Below are positions 1 through 10,866 of a stretch of DNA of 64,000 nucleotides, one piece after another. A model generated the notes under the pieces. The model saw only the letters and a list, made by a program, of their open reading frames with translations. It did no database searches and was not told the DNA's origin. Source of the DNA: Eptesicus fuscus (taxonomy: Eukaryota > Chordata > Mammalia > Chiroptera > Vespertilionidae). The position numbers were made by a program, and so were the translations under genes. Numbering within the stretch: the first letter of the stretch is position 1; each line of letters starts with the position of its first letter. The DNA lies in the NCBI RefSeq assembly GCF_027574615.1, contig NC_072474.1, forward strand, positions 43,629,690-43,693,689, written 5' to 3'.

Positions 1-156
1 GATCAGGGTGAGAGAGTCCAATCAGGGGCAGACTGGCAGAGGGGAGGGGCCTAGAGGTTGGCTGCCAGCCCTACCCCCTGATTGGGTCATTTTGCTGGCC
101 ACAGTGGGTATCATAGTGACCTGTAGTTAGGTCATTATGGCCCTTTTAGTAGCTGC
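1..156 (-). mobile_element. Helitron-like 5' region, cut by window start
   Basis: Read on the minus strand, the sequence resembles the 5' interior of the HeliBat-type elements elsewhere in this window. It shares a GGCC..AATGACC..GGTCACTATGAT..CACTG order with the element at 15084-15407. It continues past base 1, so its 3' end is not visible, and its 5' end runs into the palindrome at 98-217. The family call is inferred from similarity read by eye. Confidence 0.5.
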
Positions 157-217
157 CTGCAGCTACTAAAAGGGCCATAATGACCTAACTACAGGTCACT
201 ATGATACCCACTGTGGC
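98..217. repeat. Perfect palindrome, 59-bp arms, 2-bp spacer
   Basis: The left arm 98-156 is an exact reverse complement of the right arm 159-217, with only CT at 157-158 between them. The arm sequence is the Helitron-like 5' region described at 1-156, so the palindrome is an inverted duplication of transposon DNA. It is followed directly by a TA run. Such a structure can extrude as a hairpin. Perfect identity suggests recent origin, gene conversion or an assembly artefact. Confidence 0.97.
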
Positions 218-240
218 ATATATATATATATATATATATA
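218..240. repeat. (TA)n microsatellite
   Basis: This is an uninterrupted alternation of A and T between the palindrome and the 3' end of the next Helitron. Confidence 0.95.
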
Positions 241-242
241 GA

Positions 243-655
243 CTAGAGGCCCGGTGCATGAAATTTGTGCACGGGAGGTGGGTGGGAGGGTCCCCCCAGC
301 CCAGCCTGCACCCTCTCTAATCCGGGACCCCTTGGGGGATGTCCAACTGCCAGTTTAGTCCTGATCCCTGGGATCGGGCCTAAACCGGCAGTCTGACATC
401 CTTCTCACAATCCGGGACCACTGGCTCCTAACTGCTCACCTGCCTGCCTTCCTAATTTCCCCTAACTGCCCCCCCTGCTGGCCTTGTTACCCTCAACTAC
501 CTCCCCTGCCGGCCTGGTTGTCCCCAACTGCTCCCCCACTGGCCTGGTTGCCCCCAACTGCCCCCCCTGCTGGCCTGGTCACCCCACACAGCCTGTTCAG
601 TCTTCCATTCAGTTGTTTTGATTGTGACGGTTGCTTAGGCTTTTATATATATAGA
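243..655 (-). mobile_element. Non-autonomous Helitron (HeliBat-type)
   Basis: On the minus strand the element begins TCTATATATATAAAAGCC (base 655 downward) and ends with a hairpin around GTGCACAAATTTCATGCAC followed by GGGCCTCTAG (CTAG at 243-246). The flanking bases on that strand are A before and T after, the A/T target expected for Helitrons. The interior is rich in CCCCCAACTG/CTGGCCTGGTT repeats. No Rep or helicase frame is present, so it would have depended on an autonomous partner. Confidence 0.9.
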
Positions 656-2797
656 TAGTCAATATGATGAAAGTTCAAGCCTCACCACTACCACCTATTG
701 AGTTATACTCACCATCTTTAGTTGTATTTGTTTTTTTGTCACCTACCTGGTCCCTGAAAAGCTTTTCAATTACTCACCTGCTATAATAATAGATGTAATT
801 ATTATTTCTTTCTACTCACATGGTAATAATTTTCCAGTTTTCTGCAAGTAGATGAGTAACTACATGTAGTGTTCCCCAGTGGATCAGAAGCAGAGGAACT
901 ATCTTATTTTCTATGTGTTATCAAGGGATCCAATTAACTAGTTTTATGTTTAATATAGTTTAAGTTACTAAATATTGAGGGTGGTGATTCCAGAGGTCAG
1001 CCTAAATTGGGAATGATAAAATTACAGACATTTGTAAGCATGTCAAAAAGATTAGTAGGTAAAACAGCTGAAGATTTTGCTTGGAAGCTGACACATTTAC
1101 AGAAATAAGACATTTCTGAAGGAAATAAGACTAAACTGGTCTAAGAAGAATAGTTTGTTGTAAGTAATATGGGATGATTTTCAGTTTACTAACTTTTTTT
1201 CCAGCAAGCCCCTGGTGGCGGAGTGCAGGAAAAAAAAAAAAAAAAACTATGACAGATGTTTTATCACAGTCAAAGGCAAGGCCTTAGGATATTTTATTAA
1301 TACCTGAGATAGCTCATGCCATGAAAGTTAAGCACTGATCCATTCAAATCTTTATTCAAAAGACAAATTTAACAACTCCAGTAATTATATTATTTCCAAA
1401 GCTCCCCCCCGCCCGTCCCAATTCTTCCACCTTCCAGCCAAACCTAATAAATTGACCACTCATTCCACACCCAACGTCAGATTAGGGAGGTGGAGAAGCA
1501 GGAGAAAAACAACTGTCTGGAAGGATAACTTTGCTCTTCCTTGGGATTTCTTCTCTGGTTTTCTCTTGTGAGCTTATGTCACCTTTCATTTTTGGCACAC
1601 CAAGAAATCTAACTGTAACTGCACCTCTTGGACTTAGGTTTCTGCATATGTTCAGCAGGAGGGTTAGCCAAGATCTAGGATTATCTGGCCCATAGACCAT
1701 CTTGGAAAAAGGTGAAGAGTTAAGAGGTTATCATGAGCTGACTCCATTAACCAGATAACATGCAGTGGCAGGAGCCACACATCACCCCATTCTGGAGCAG
1801 CTGACACTCTGGACATTAGATACTCCCCCAATGTCTTTGAAAGCATCTGAACACCTACCTCTGCATGAAAAGTTCTAGTCACATTTTAAGCCCCTTTCTC
1901 AATAAGGAATCCAAAATTCAATTAATCATAAATTGTTTTCTCTATTTTCTCAAGATTTTTATTTTATCCCTATTATAGCATTCCTTGCCATTTTTGCTAT
2001 ACTCATTGTTTATATCCATCTCTCAACAAAACTGTAGCTTCAGGAGGAGAGGGGAAAGATCAGTGTTATATTCAGTTTCTTATTGAATGAAATTGACTTC
2101 ATTGAGCCATGAGGCTCTTATGTATGCACAAGCACAGCATTTTTTACTCTTTCAGTCTGTTCTGTTTAAAAGTTCCTCATTATATCTTGGGCCTAAGCCA
2201 ACCTTAATGTTAGAATCTGATAACTGGCCAATGAAGAAGAAGAAAAAGATCTAAGTGTTCAGTTTTCTTCACTGCCTGTCTTGAAGCAGGTCCACTATTA
2301 TCATCACTTCCATTTCATAATGGAGGTGGTTAATAAAGTACACAGAAATGAACTGTTCATATAGGAGAGGGTTCAAACTGGGGAGCATAATCCCCAAATT
2401 AGGAAACAAGGGAAATTGTTTGACACAAAATATTATCACACTCAGGAAGTATATTTCATAAGAAGGAAGTTATTAAATAGCCTAGGTGAGTTCAACTAAC
2501 ACCTAAATTTATTTTTGGAACCAATCAAGAAAGTAAATAAACACAAATCAAAATTCTCTTAAATTGTAAAATTCCAATATTCTAATTACTTAGAAAACTA
2601 CACCTACTGAAAACTCTAGAATCTTTTTATTTCTAAGTAGATATTCAATTTCCCCTTGTTTGAAAACCTTTCATGATGGAGCAGATTTATGTAAAGGATA
2701 TGTGTTTACAATAACTCTTTTGAGAGGGATCCATTTCTTGTTTCTAAAGATAAAACTGTTTAAGTGAAGGAGAGAAAATCATGAATTCTAAGGACTA
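656..2797. other. No confident feature; weak minus-strand ORF pair
   Basis: This is AT-rich DNA with an A-run at 1230-1246. On the minus strand, overlapping open frames lie at 1664-1882 (72 codons) and 1482-1700 (72 codons), with an AATAAA on that strand near 1350 downstream. This could be a decayed retrocopy or last exon, or chance. I do not recognise either product. Nothing else is identifiable. Confidence 0.3.
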
Positions 2798-3278
2798 TCC
2801 TATATAATAAAGAGATAATATGCAAATTGACCATCACTCCAACACACAAGATGGCAGCCCCCATGTGGTCAAAGATGGCCACCCCCATGTGGACACAAGA
2901 TGGCCACCACAAGATGGCCAGCAGGGGAGGGCAGTTGTGAGCGATCAGGCCAGCAGGGGAGGGCAGTTGAGAGGGACCAGGCCAGCAGGGGAGAGCAGGT
3001 GGGGGCAACCAGGCTGGCAAGGGAGGGCAGTTAGGGGCAATAGGGCCAGCAGGGGAGCAGTTAGGCATCTATCAGGCTGGCAGGGGAGTGGTTAGGGGGT
3101 GATCAGGCTGGCATGCAGAAGCAGTTAAGTGCAATTAGGCAGGCAGGCCCGCCGGGATCGGGCCTAAACAGGCAGTTGGACATTCCTCGAGGGCCCCATA
3201 TTGGAGAGGGTGCAAGCTGGGCTGAGGGACACATGCCCCCCCTTCCCTGTGCATGAATTTCATGCACCAGGCCTCTAG
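2798..3278 (+). mobile_element. Non-autonomous Helitron (HeliBat-type)
   Basis: The 5' end is TCCTATATAATAAAGAG followed by ATGCAAATTGACC. The 3' end is a GTGCATGAATTTCATGCAC hairpin followed by CAGGCCTCTAG. The flanks are A (2797) and T (3279). Inside, 2870-2910 has repeated AAGATGGCC boxes. Bases 2920-3120 hold about six diverged copies of a roughly 33-bp unit containing GGCAGTT and CAGGCCAGCAGGGGAG. No transposase frame is present. Confidence 0.94.
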
Positions 3279-4189
3279 TAAAATTATAAAATGTTATTTA
3301 ATAATTATAATAACATATAATTAACAAAAAAGAGAGATTTCTGAAAATAGCAAGGAACTTGGATATTTAATGCTTTAAACTCAACTATGGTCAGAATTTA
3401 ATTCATGATTGTACTAGAGAGATGGTAACATGGATAATGAGAATGATCATAAACTTATTATTGTTATTGAAATGTTCTTTTTAATTATGAGATTTCTATG
3501 TACTTATTGCTTCAAATTAAGTCTCTCCACCATACCTTTATAGATATTTATCAAACAACCTCATGGATTTAAGATGGTTATAATCCTGAAACATAATGTA
3601 GCATATTTCACTAGATTAAGACTTTCCTCCACTGCCCACCCATCCCCAATACCTCACTTCCAGAAATGCTCCTAAGACCTGCTAGCTTAATTTGCTGTAT
3701 CATCACTACTGAAATGTTAGTAAAAGTTATTCATAAGTACCTGTAATCTCTTCAAAAATCACTAGAGTGTCAGCTCTTCTCTAAATAAATCATAGGACTA
3801 TTTTATAGGTTTTAATGACTAGATGTACTTTGCTTCCTCAATCATCTGATAGCATAAGAAACATCTGCTAGCTCTTCCAGAGAAGAATTAATTGTTTTTT
3901 TTCCTTTTCATTCTTTCTGAAGCTCCTGGGAGCTGGGTCACACTAAGCAGCAGAAACAGGATGGAACCTTTCTGACTATGTTTATTTGAACCAGTCAACT
4001 GGAGGTCAATTATACAGCAGTAAAATTGACCAACACCCAGGAGCATAGGTTGAAATTCAGCTAATAAGTTCACCCTACATCATCACTGCAATTTTCCTAT
4101 AATTGTTTTGCCTCTAAATCATAAATTTAAACACATATTGCTATGCAAGATTGCCTTTCCTCAGAAACCCCAAGAATCCCATTAGAGTT
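3279..4189. other. AT-rich intergenic DNA, nothing recognised
   Basis: No gene, RNA or repeat with recognisable ends was seen. The open frame at 3888-4073 on the minus strand has no family signature. Confidence 0.6.
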
Positions 4190-5270
4190 TTATGCTGTAT
4201 ACTACTTCCTCTCATCTCCTCCAGTCTTATTATTTTTAATTATATTGTGGTAAGAACACAATATGAGATCTACTCTCAACAGATTTTTAAGTGTACGATA
4301 CAGTATTGATATCTATTCACAGTGTTGTACAGAGGATTTCTGGAATTTTTTCATCTTGCATAACTGAAATTTTATACTTGTTAACAAATCCCTTTTCCCC
4401 CTGCTCTTTGTCCCCTAGCAATCACAATTCCATTTGCTTCTTTGAGTTTCATTCTTTTAGATATCATATATATGGAATCATGCAGTACTTGTCTTTCTGT
4501 GACTGACTTATTTCACTTAGTATGATGTCCTCAAGGTTCAACCATGTTGTCACATTTTGTAAGATTTCCTCTTTTTAAAGACTGAATAATATTCCATTGT
4601 ATATATACACCTTTTTTTAATCCATTCATCTGTCAATGGACATTTAGGTTGCTTTCATAAAAGTGTTCCAATGAACATGGGAGTTCTAATATCTCTTTTA
4701 CATACTGATTTTAATTCTTTGGATAAATACCCAGACATGGGATTGCTGGCTCATCTGTTAATTCTATCTTTAATGTTTTCAGGAACCTCCATACTGTTTT
4801 CCACAGTAGCTGCATCATTTTGCATTCCCAACTGTGTTCAAGTGCTTCCATTTTTTTCACAACCTTAGCAATACTTGTCTTTTGATTTTTAAATAATAAT
4901 AATTAAAATTGGTGTGAGGTTACACATTGTTATGATTTGAATTTCTGTTTCCCTGATGATTAATGAAATTGAGAATTTTTTCAAATATCTGTTGGCTTTT
5001 TATATATATCTTCTTTGGAGAAATGTTTATTCAAATTCTTAGCCCAATTTTAAATTGTTCATTGGTATTTTTTTCTATTGATTTCTAGCAATTTCTTACA
5101 TAGTTTGGAAGCTAACTTCTTAACAGATATATGGTTTATAAATATTTTGTCATTCATATCTTGCTTTTTCACTCTATTGATTTTTTCTCTTTCTGTGCAG
5201 AGCCTTTCTAATTGAATATAGACCCATTTATCTAATCTATTTTTATCTCTTCCATTCTAAAAATAAAATA
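4190..5270 (-). mobile_element. Old L1 fragment, antisense (3' UTR plus ORF2 C-terminal part)
   Basis: The plus strand reads as the complement of an L1 3' end. Bases 4190-4620 resemble an old mammalian L1 3' UTR. From about 4620 the complement matches the end of ORF2, including the stretch at 4790-4830 that in young copies here encodes the WWECRLVQPLW block. The frame is broken throughout. It is clearly older and more diverged than the L1s at 9.3, 51.5 and 59 kb. Confidence 0.82.
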
Positions 5271-5339
5271 AAGATGCACCATAGCTTCTCATTAATCAGT
5301 AAGGTAGTATATGTGCTACCCAGTTTATTTCCTCTTTAT

Positions 5340-5540
5340 TTTATTATTTTATATTTATTGAAAATAATTTATTGTGCATGCCAGACACTGTTCTCGACAT
5401 TGGGGATAATAGTGGTGCAAAAGATAGTCCTACCCACATGTAGTTTACCTTCATGGAGGAAGAGACAATAACGAGGTAAAAACAATGTGTAGTAAAGTGT
5501 CATACAGTAAGTGTTGTTGGAAAAAAGTGAAACAGTGAAA
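5340..5540 (-). mobile_element. Probable L2 fragment
   Basis: The text at 5355-5480 (TTTATTG..GCATGCCAGACACTGTTCTCGACATTGGGGATA..CTACC..TTCATGGAGG) follows the order of the antisense L2 3' end (TATTGAG..GCCAGGCACTGTTCTAGGCACTGGGGATA). It is diverged and without clear ends. Confidence 0.55.
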
Positions 5541-5687
5541 AATTAGAGAGAGACTGAATTGTTTTATTTATTGTTTGTATTCTAACTCATTCAATCCACA
5601 TAACCTTTTTTTAAAGATAAGTAACAAAGCAAATTAAGTGGAATCAAGAGTATCCAAAGAGCTTAATCAACACTAATCACTTTACTA

Positions 5688-6243
5688 TCCTATCTAATAA
5701 AAGAGAAAAATGCAAATTGACCATACCTCCACTCTGCCCACAAGCCACGCCCACCAACCAATCAGGAGTGAGTATGCAAATTAACCCAACCAAGATGGCT
5801 GCAGCCATGGAGCAAGTAGGAGGCTTGGGTTTCCCTGGCAATGGAGGAAGCCAAGCTTCCTGCCAGCTCTGGCTGGCCCTGGCCTCCGCTCAGGCTACAA
5901 AGTTTCAATTATAGAAGATAAATAAATCCCAACAAAAATGGCAACAGCCACGGAGCTGGAGAGAGTAGGAGGCTTGAGTTGTCCCCGGCAATGAAGGAAG
6001 CCAAGCTTCCCGCAGCCCTGGCTTGCCCTGGCCTCTGCTCAAGGCTACAAAGTTTCAATTATAGAAGATAAATAAATCCCAGATCCCAGGGCCTCCGCTT
6101 GGGTCGCCAGGGGACGTGGCTGGCCTGCAAACAACCACAGGCCCATTTCCCAGGCCGCCCCATGCCCCAAGAGAAGCCCCACCCTGATCCGGGACAACCC
6201 TCAGGGCAAACCAGCTGGCACCCACCCATGCACCAGGCCTCTA
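5688..6243 (+). mobile_element. Helitron with internal 143-bp tandem duplication
   Basis: It starts TCCTATCTAATAAAAGAG with ATGCAAATTGACC after an A at 5687. It ends ..CATGCACCAGGCCTCTA at 6243, where the next Helitron begins at once, so the final G of CTAG is missing or replaced. The interior has two copies of a unit of about 143 bp (5785-5927 and 5928-6080) containing GGAAGCCAAGCTTCC and CTACAAAGTTTCAATTATAG. The unit is AT-rich at its end and GC-rich in its body. No transposase is present. Confidence 0.85.
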
Positions 6244-6722
6244 TCCTATCTAATAAAAGAGTAATATGCAAATTGACTATCACTCCAACACACAAGATGA
6301 CTGCCCCCATGTGGTCAAAGATGGCTGCCCCCATGTGGACACAATATATCCACCACAAGATGGCCAGCAGGGGAGGGCAGTTGGAAGGGACCAGGCCTGC
6401 AAGGGAGGGCAGTTGTAGGTGATCAGGCCAGCAGGGGAAGGCAGTTGGGAGAGACCAGGCCGGCAGAGGAGGGAAGTTGGGGGTGACTGGGCCTGCAGGG
6501 AAGGGCAGTTAGGGGCAATCAGGCTAGTAGGGGAGCAGGAGTGGTTAGGGGGTGATCAGGCTGGCAGGCAGAAGTGGTTAGGAGCAATCAGGAAGGCAGG
6601 CAGGCGAATAGTTGGGAGCCAGCATTCCTGGATTGGGAGAGGGATCCCATATTGGAGAGGGTGCAGGCTGGGCTGAGGGACACACACACCCCCGTTCATA
6701 AATGTCATGCATCGGGCCTCTA

Positions 6723-6723
<1 letters not shown>
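6244..6723 (+). mobile_element. Non-autonomous Helitron, head-to-tail with previous
   Basis: The 5' end is TCCTATCTAATAAAAGAG directly after ..CCTCTA of the preceding element. The 3' end is ATCGGGCCTCTAG, with T at 6724. The interior matches the 2798-3278 element: AAGATGGC boxes, then about 33-bp GGCAGTT..GATCAGGC..GGCAGGGGAG units from 6360 to 6600. The same subfamily is therefore present twice within 4 kb. Confidence 0.92.

Positions 6724-6725
<2 letters not shown>

Positions 6726-6778
<53 letters not shown>
6726..6778. repeat. (TA)n microsatellite
   Basis: About 26 alternating TA units lie between the Helitron 3' end and the next Helitron-derived segment. The run likely grew from the TA-rich Helitron 5' end. 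Confidence 0.96.
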
Positions 6779-6781
<3 letters not shown>

Positions 6782-7391
6782 AAGAGCCAGGGTTATAGCG
6801 ACTGTTATGACCGAAGGCTCGACCAGACTGGTAGTCAGTGCTGGGTTGCCATGGTGACCCAGCACTGACTGGAGCAGCTGCCAGCTCCCCAACCCAGCAC
6901 TGACTGCCTAGGGTGCTGCAGATCAGGCCCAGAGAGAGGCCTGCAGAGAGAGAGGCAGGGTCTGATCCGTAACCTCTGTGGCAGCCGTTGATCAGAATTT
7001 GCCTCTCTTTCTCTCCTGGCCTGGCCAACAGCCGGGCCTCCTTTTCTCTCCAGGCCTCCACCAGGACTGCTGATCAGCCCTGCCTTTCTGATCAGACCCC
7101 ATTGATAGGCCCAGAGATGCTGATTGGCATAGAAACTTACCAATCAGAACCAAATCTGGGTGAATGTAAGGTGCCAATTGCTGCCTAGGAGGTGAAGCTT
7201 TTGACGCTGACTGGCATAGAAACTGACCAATCAGAACTAAATCTGGGTCAACTGTGAGGAGCTAATGGCTGCCTAGGAGGCAGAGATTTTGACGCTGGCT
7301 GGCATAGAAACTGACCAATCAGAACCAAATTGGCCACCATCTTTGTTAGGCATCACAGTCAATTAGCATATTTCCTCTTTATTAGATAAGA
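6779..7391 (-). mobile_element. Helitron-derived segment with 88-bp tandem repeats
   Basis: On the minus strand it begins TCTTATCTAATAAAGAGG (base 7391 downward) followed by ATATGCTAATTGAC, with the expected flanking A. The expected CTAG 3' end is absent. Instead, the plus-strand left edge reads TATATAATAAAGAGCC, itself like a Helitron 5' end, so the segment has 5'-like ends facing out on both sides. Bases 7117-7340 hold about 2.5 copies of an 88-bp unit with GGCATAGAAACTGACCAATC (starts near 7126, 7213 and 7301). Confidence 0.75.
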
Positions 7392-9276
7392 TATTCCTCT
7401 TATTCTGTTTTATTTTTACCTAATAATTGTCTTTCAGCCAAATATGAAAACATCACATAACTATGATTCATTGGGCAGGTGATTTTGATCCTCCTTTGGA
7501 AGATCACTAAGCCTTTCAAAATATTTTTTAAGTAGATGTTTTACTTAGTTAATGTTGGTGAAGACTGAAGCATTTCACTGTCTTTAGTGCATAACCTCAT
7601 TTGCAAGAGTAATTTTTCAAAAGATAGCAGTTGCCACAGTAATGTGGAATCTTTGATAGCCATCCTTATAAAGAGTCCTTTGGACAAGCCACAGACATAA
7701 GGAACCACTAGTCCTGGTCTCCTGTCTTCTTCTTACTACTGATTGCCATGTTCTATTGAGAGATCCTTAACATGAGGGAAAACATGAAGGAACTTAAAGC
7801 GATCTTCAAAAAGATTCAATTTGGACGTTTTACAAAGAAAGGTGCCAATGTTCATGGAGCAATATATTCTAGAAGGAATTACTTCATAGAACCTTAATCT
7901 GAAGAAAATCTAATTTCTCAAAAATGTACTAACAGTTTATACATTCAGAAGATCTTTCAATGTCACATAAATGCTAGAAGAGAAAATCATTACTTTAGCA
8001 GAATGTGTTTAATAATTTTTATTTCTCTGCCAATAAGCTACTCAGATTTTTTCATAGGAAAAAACTAAATTTTGGCAATTTATGTCTTTGTAATATTTTT
8101 ATCAAGGTTAATGTCACTCTTCAAGCTCTAGACAAATACTCCCCAAAGTAGTATACTGATTCTGTGCTATGTATTTTTTGTGTAGTTTGATTAAACAAAT
8201 ATCTCTGATAATAGCTATTGTATACTCACAAAAGATAACTTGTATATAGTACCTCAATCTTTATACAAAGTTATAGAAAGATACTATAAACCTCAGTTAT
8301 AGTTGAGGAAATTGAGGCTTAGACAAGTTAAATGCTCTGTGCAAAACCATTAGTTTAAGCTGGAATGGAGTATTGAACCAGATCTTTGACTCCCATGTCT
8401 TGCCATAACATTGGTATAACAATATTACTATGTATTTTAATAATATAAATTTATGAAATATGTTATGTATTATAATATTAGTTATACATCCCCAAAACAA
8501 AGCTGGCATTGGCCTTCAGAAATAAAAGATATACAGTTCATTACTTTCAATATTCAGAGGATCTGTCATTTAAAAATAGTGATGGTAATGATAATAAATT
8601 TTTGAATGAGGGAATGATACCTGATATTAGTATTTCATTGTATTTCAGCCAAGAGCAATCAATCAGGTGTGGAAAGTTTGATTGTGAAGTATTGAAAAAA
8701 AATTTATCCTAACAGAGAGCTCTAATATTTCCTATTGTTTTAACTACACTTCTCTTTTGTATGAGAACTTTTCGAAGTACAGTTGGTGTTCCTTTTCTGT
8801 AACTGCACATTAAAAATTAGATAAGCTTGGGGAAGTTTTTTGCCACCATCCCCACCCCTTTATTAAATTTTCCTTATGTTGCATACCACTGTAAAAAAAA
8901 TTAAACAAAATTAAACATGCGATTAAAATATAAACATGCAATACAGATTATTATTTAGAGAGTGATATTACAATTTGTTTTAAGTGTTTACCAGTTCAAG
9001 AAATTATTAGTTTACCTCAGTTACCCCATTAACTGTATTCTTAAGCTTGAATCAATTGAGAAATGAGAAGTTGAAAGGTAAAGCCTGGAATTCCTTTGTG
9101 AAGTGAAACTGGATAATTAAAGAAGGTGAGGCATATTTAGAATTAAAATATAAATTAATAGGTAAATGTGATTCCATTTACTAAAATGCCTACCAATGGA
9201 CATTATTTATTTTAATGCACACGTGTGAAAGAAGCAGGTGTAAAAGGAGTGAGCCAATGAAACACAGAAAAAGTTC
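7392..9276. other. AT-rich intergenic DNA, nothing recognised
   Basis: No family signature was found on either strand. Short open frames at 8297-8509 (minus) and 8509-8712 (plus) are isolated, with no similarity I can name. Confidence 0.6.
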
Positions 9277-9290
9277 AAAAGGACATGAAT
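9277..9290 (+). repeat. Left target-site duplication of L1 insertion
   Basis: AAAAGGACATGAAT precedes the inverted L1 segment. The partner at 10862-10875 reads AAAAAGACATGAAT, one mismatch over 14 bases. The 9-base core GACATGAAT is identical. Confidence 0.8.
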
Positions 9291-9317
9291 CATCTGTGAT
9301 GGGCACTTAGGCTGTTT

Positions 9318-10100
9318 CTAAATCTTAGCTATGGTAAATTGTGCTGCTATGAACATTGGGGTGCATATATCCTTTCTGATTGGTGTTTCTGTTTTCTTTG
9401 GATATATTCCTAGAAGTGGGATCACTGGGTCAAATGAGAGTTCCATTTTTAGTTTTTTGAGGAATCTCCATACTGTTCTCCACAGTGGCTGCACTAGTCT
9501 GCATTCCCACCAGCAGTGCACCAGGGTTCCTTTTTCTCCGCATCCTCACCAGCACTTGTCATTTGTTGATTTGTTGATGATAGCCATTCTGACAGGTGTG
9601 AGATGGTACCTCATTGTCGTTTTGATTTGCATCTCTCAGATGATTAGTGACTTTGAGCATGTTTTCATGTGTCTCTTGGCCTTCCTTATGTTTTCTTTCA
9701 AAAAGTATCTATTTAGGTCTGTTGCCCATTTTTTAATTGGGTTGTTTATCTTCCTTTTGTTAAGTTGTATGAGTTCCCTATAAATGTTGGAGATTAAACC
9801 CTTATAGGTGATAACATTGGCAAATATGTTCTCCCATGCAGTGGGCTTTCTTGTTTTGTTGATGGTTTCTTTTGCTGTACAAAAGCTTTTTATTTTGATG
9901 TAGTCCCATTTGTTTATTTTCTCTTTAATTTCCATTTCCCTAGGACCTGTATCTGTGAAGAAATTGCTTTGGCATATGTCTGATATTTTGCTGCCTGGGG
10001 ATTCCTCTAATATTTTTATGGTTTCCCGCCTTATGTTTAAGTCCTTTATCCATTTTGAGTTTATTTTTGTGTATGGTGTATGTTGGTGGTCTAGTTTCAT
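9318..10100 (-). pseudogene. L1 ORF2 C-terminal fragment (inverted)
   Basis: Two minus-strand frames, 10100-9636 and 9521-9318, together cover the region after the reverse transcriptase domain of an L1 ORF2 protein. The first contains TKINSKWIKDLNIRRE, INKWDYIKIKSFCTAKETI and ENIFANVITYKGLISNIY. The second contains the Cys-rich-domain residues HCWWECRLVQPLW and IYPKKTE. A frameshift between 9521 and 9636 separates them. Normal ORF2 is about 1,275 residues, so this is a non-functional tail fragment. The plus-strand frame at 9331-9783 is only its complement. Confidence 0.9.
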
Positions 10101-10440
10101 TTGGAGAGCATTATTCTAAGCGAAATAAGCCAGTGGGAGAAAGATCACATGATCTCACTCATTTGTGGAATATACTGAACAACATAAACTGATGAACAAA
10201 AACAGATCCAGAGACAGAGAAGCATCAATCAGACCGTCAAACCTCAGAGGGAAGGTAGGAGAAGGTGGGGGTAAGGGAGAGATATCAACCAAAGGACTTG
10301 TATGCATGCATATAAGCCTAACCAATGGACACAGACACCAGGGTGGGTGAGGGTATGAGTGGGGGTGTTGGGGTGACAATGGGGTGATGAGGACACATAT
10401 GTAATACTTTAATCAATTAAGAAAAATTTTTTTTAAAAAG

Positions 10441-10866
10441 AAAGTAATGTATGTTGCAAGAGAAATAGGTTTAAAGTATTATATTTGACAAGAAGAGGGG
10501 GAGTGCCCTTGTGTTGATGGATGAGTCAAAGAAGTCCTCATAAAAGGAAAGGGTGTTCAGTTCAACCTTTAAAGGATGAATCAGATTTCGATAAGAGGAT
10601 TTGGGCATTCTTTACAGAAAGAAGGAATGGCAGGATTAAAGGTTTAGAGTTGAGAAAATAATTTGTTTTTAACTGTGAGTGTTTGAGGAGAGAAGGAGTG
10701 GGATGCAACACCAATGACAGGCTCTTAGAAACCACATCATGAAGGCCTTGGAAAGTTAGGCTAATAAATGTAGACTTTATTCTTCAGGCAAAGGTTTGTG
10801 AATCTGGATTTGTGCATAATTTTCAAGGTGTCAATAAAACTCCTTATGTTAAAAAAAAAAAAAAAA
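10441..10866 (+). other. Candidate L1 3'-transduced flank with own poly(A) signal
   Basis: This non-L1 sequence lies between the L1 3' end and the right target duplication. AATAAA is at 10833-10838 and a pure A-run starts 12 bases later. Near 10738-10785 it includes a CATGAAGGCCTTGGAAAG..TTTATTCTT stretch resembling an antisense L2, so it looks like ordinary genomic DNA copied from beside the source L1. Its identity as a transduction is inferred from the enclosing duplication and the A tail. Confidence 0.72.

Larger units (their letters stand above)
9291..10866 (+). mobile_element. L1 insertion: 5' inversion plus 3' transduction
   Basis: One target duplication encloses three parts. Bases 9291-10100 are L1 ORF2 DNA in reverse orientation. 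Bases 10101-10440 are the L1 3' UTR in forward orientation. Bases 10441-10850 are non-L1 DNA ending in AATAAA and a 16-base A tail (10851-10866). The inversion is the known twin-priming outcome. About 100 L1 bases between the two L1 parts are missing. The L1's own signal is mutated (CAATTAAG at 10413-10420, where the sibling at 53088 has CAATAAAG), which fits read-through into the flank. Confidence 0.82.

Noticed and set aside
2920..3120. CRISPR-like short repeats
   Set aside because: Units are contiguous and diverged without unique spacers, in a vertebrate Helitron.
6578..7061. Minus-strand frames with long IYIYIY stretches
   Set aside because: Translation of the (TA)n microsatellite and Helitron DNA.
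9331..9783. 150-codon plus-strand open frame
   Set aside because: It is the complement of L1 ORF2 in the inverted segment; the minus strand carries the recognisable ORF2 residues.
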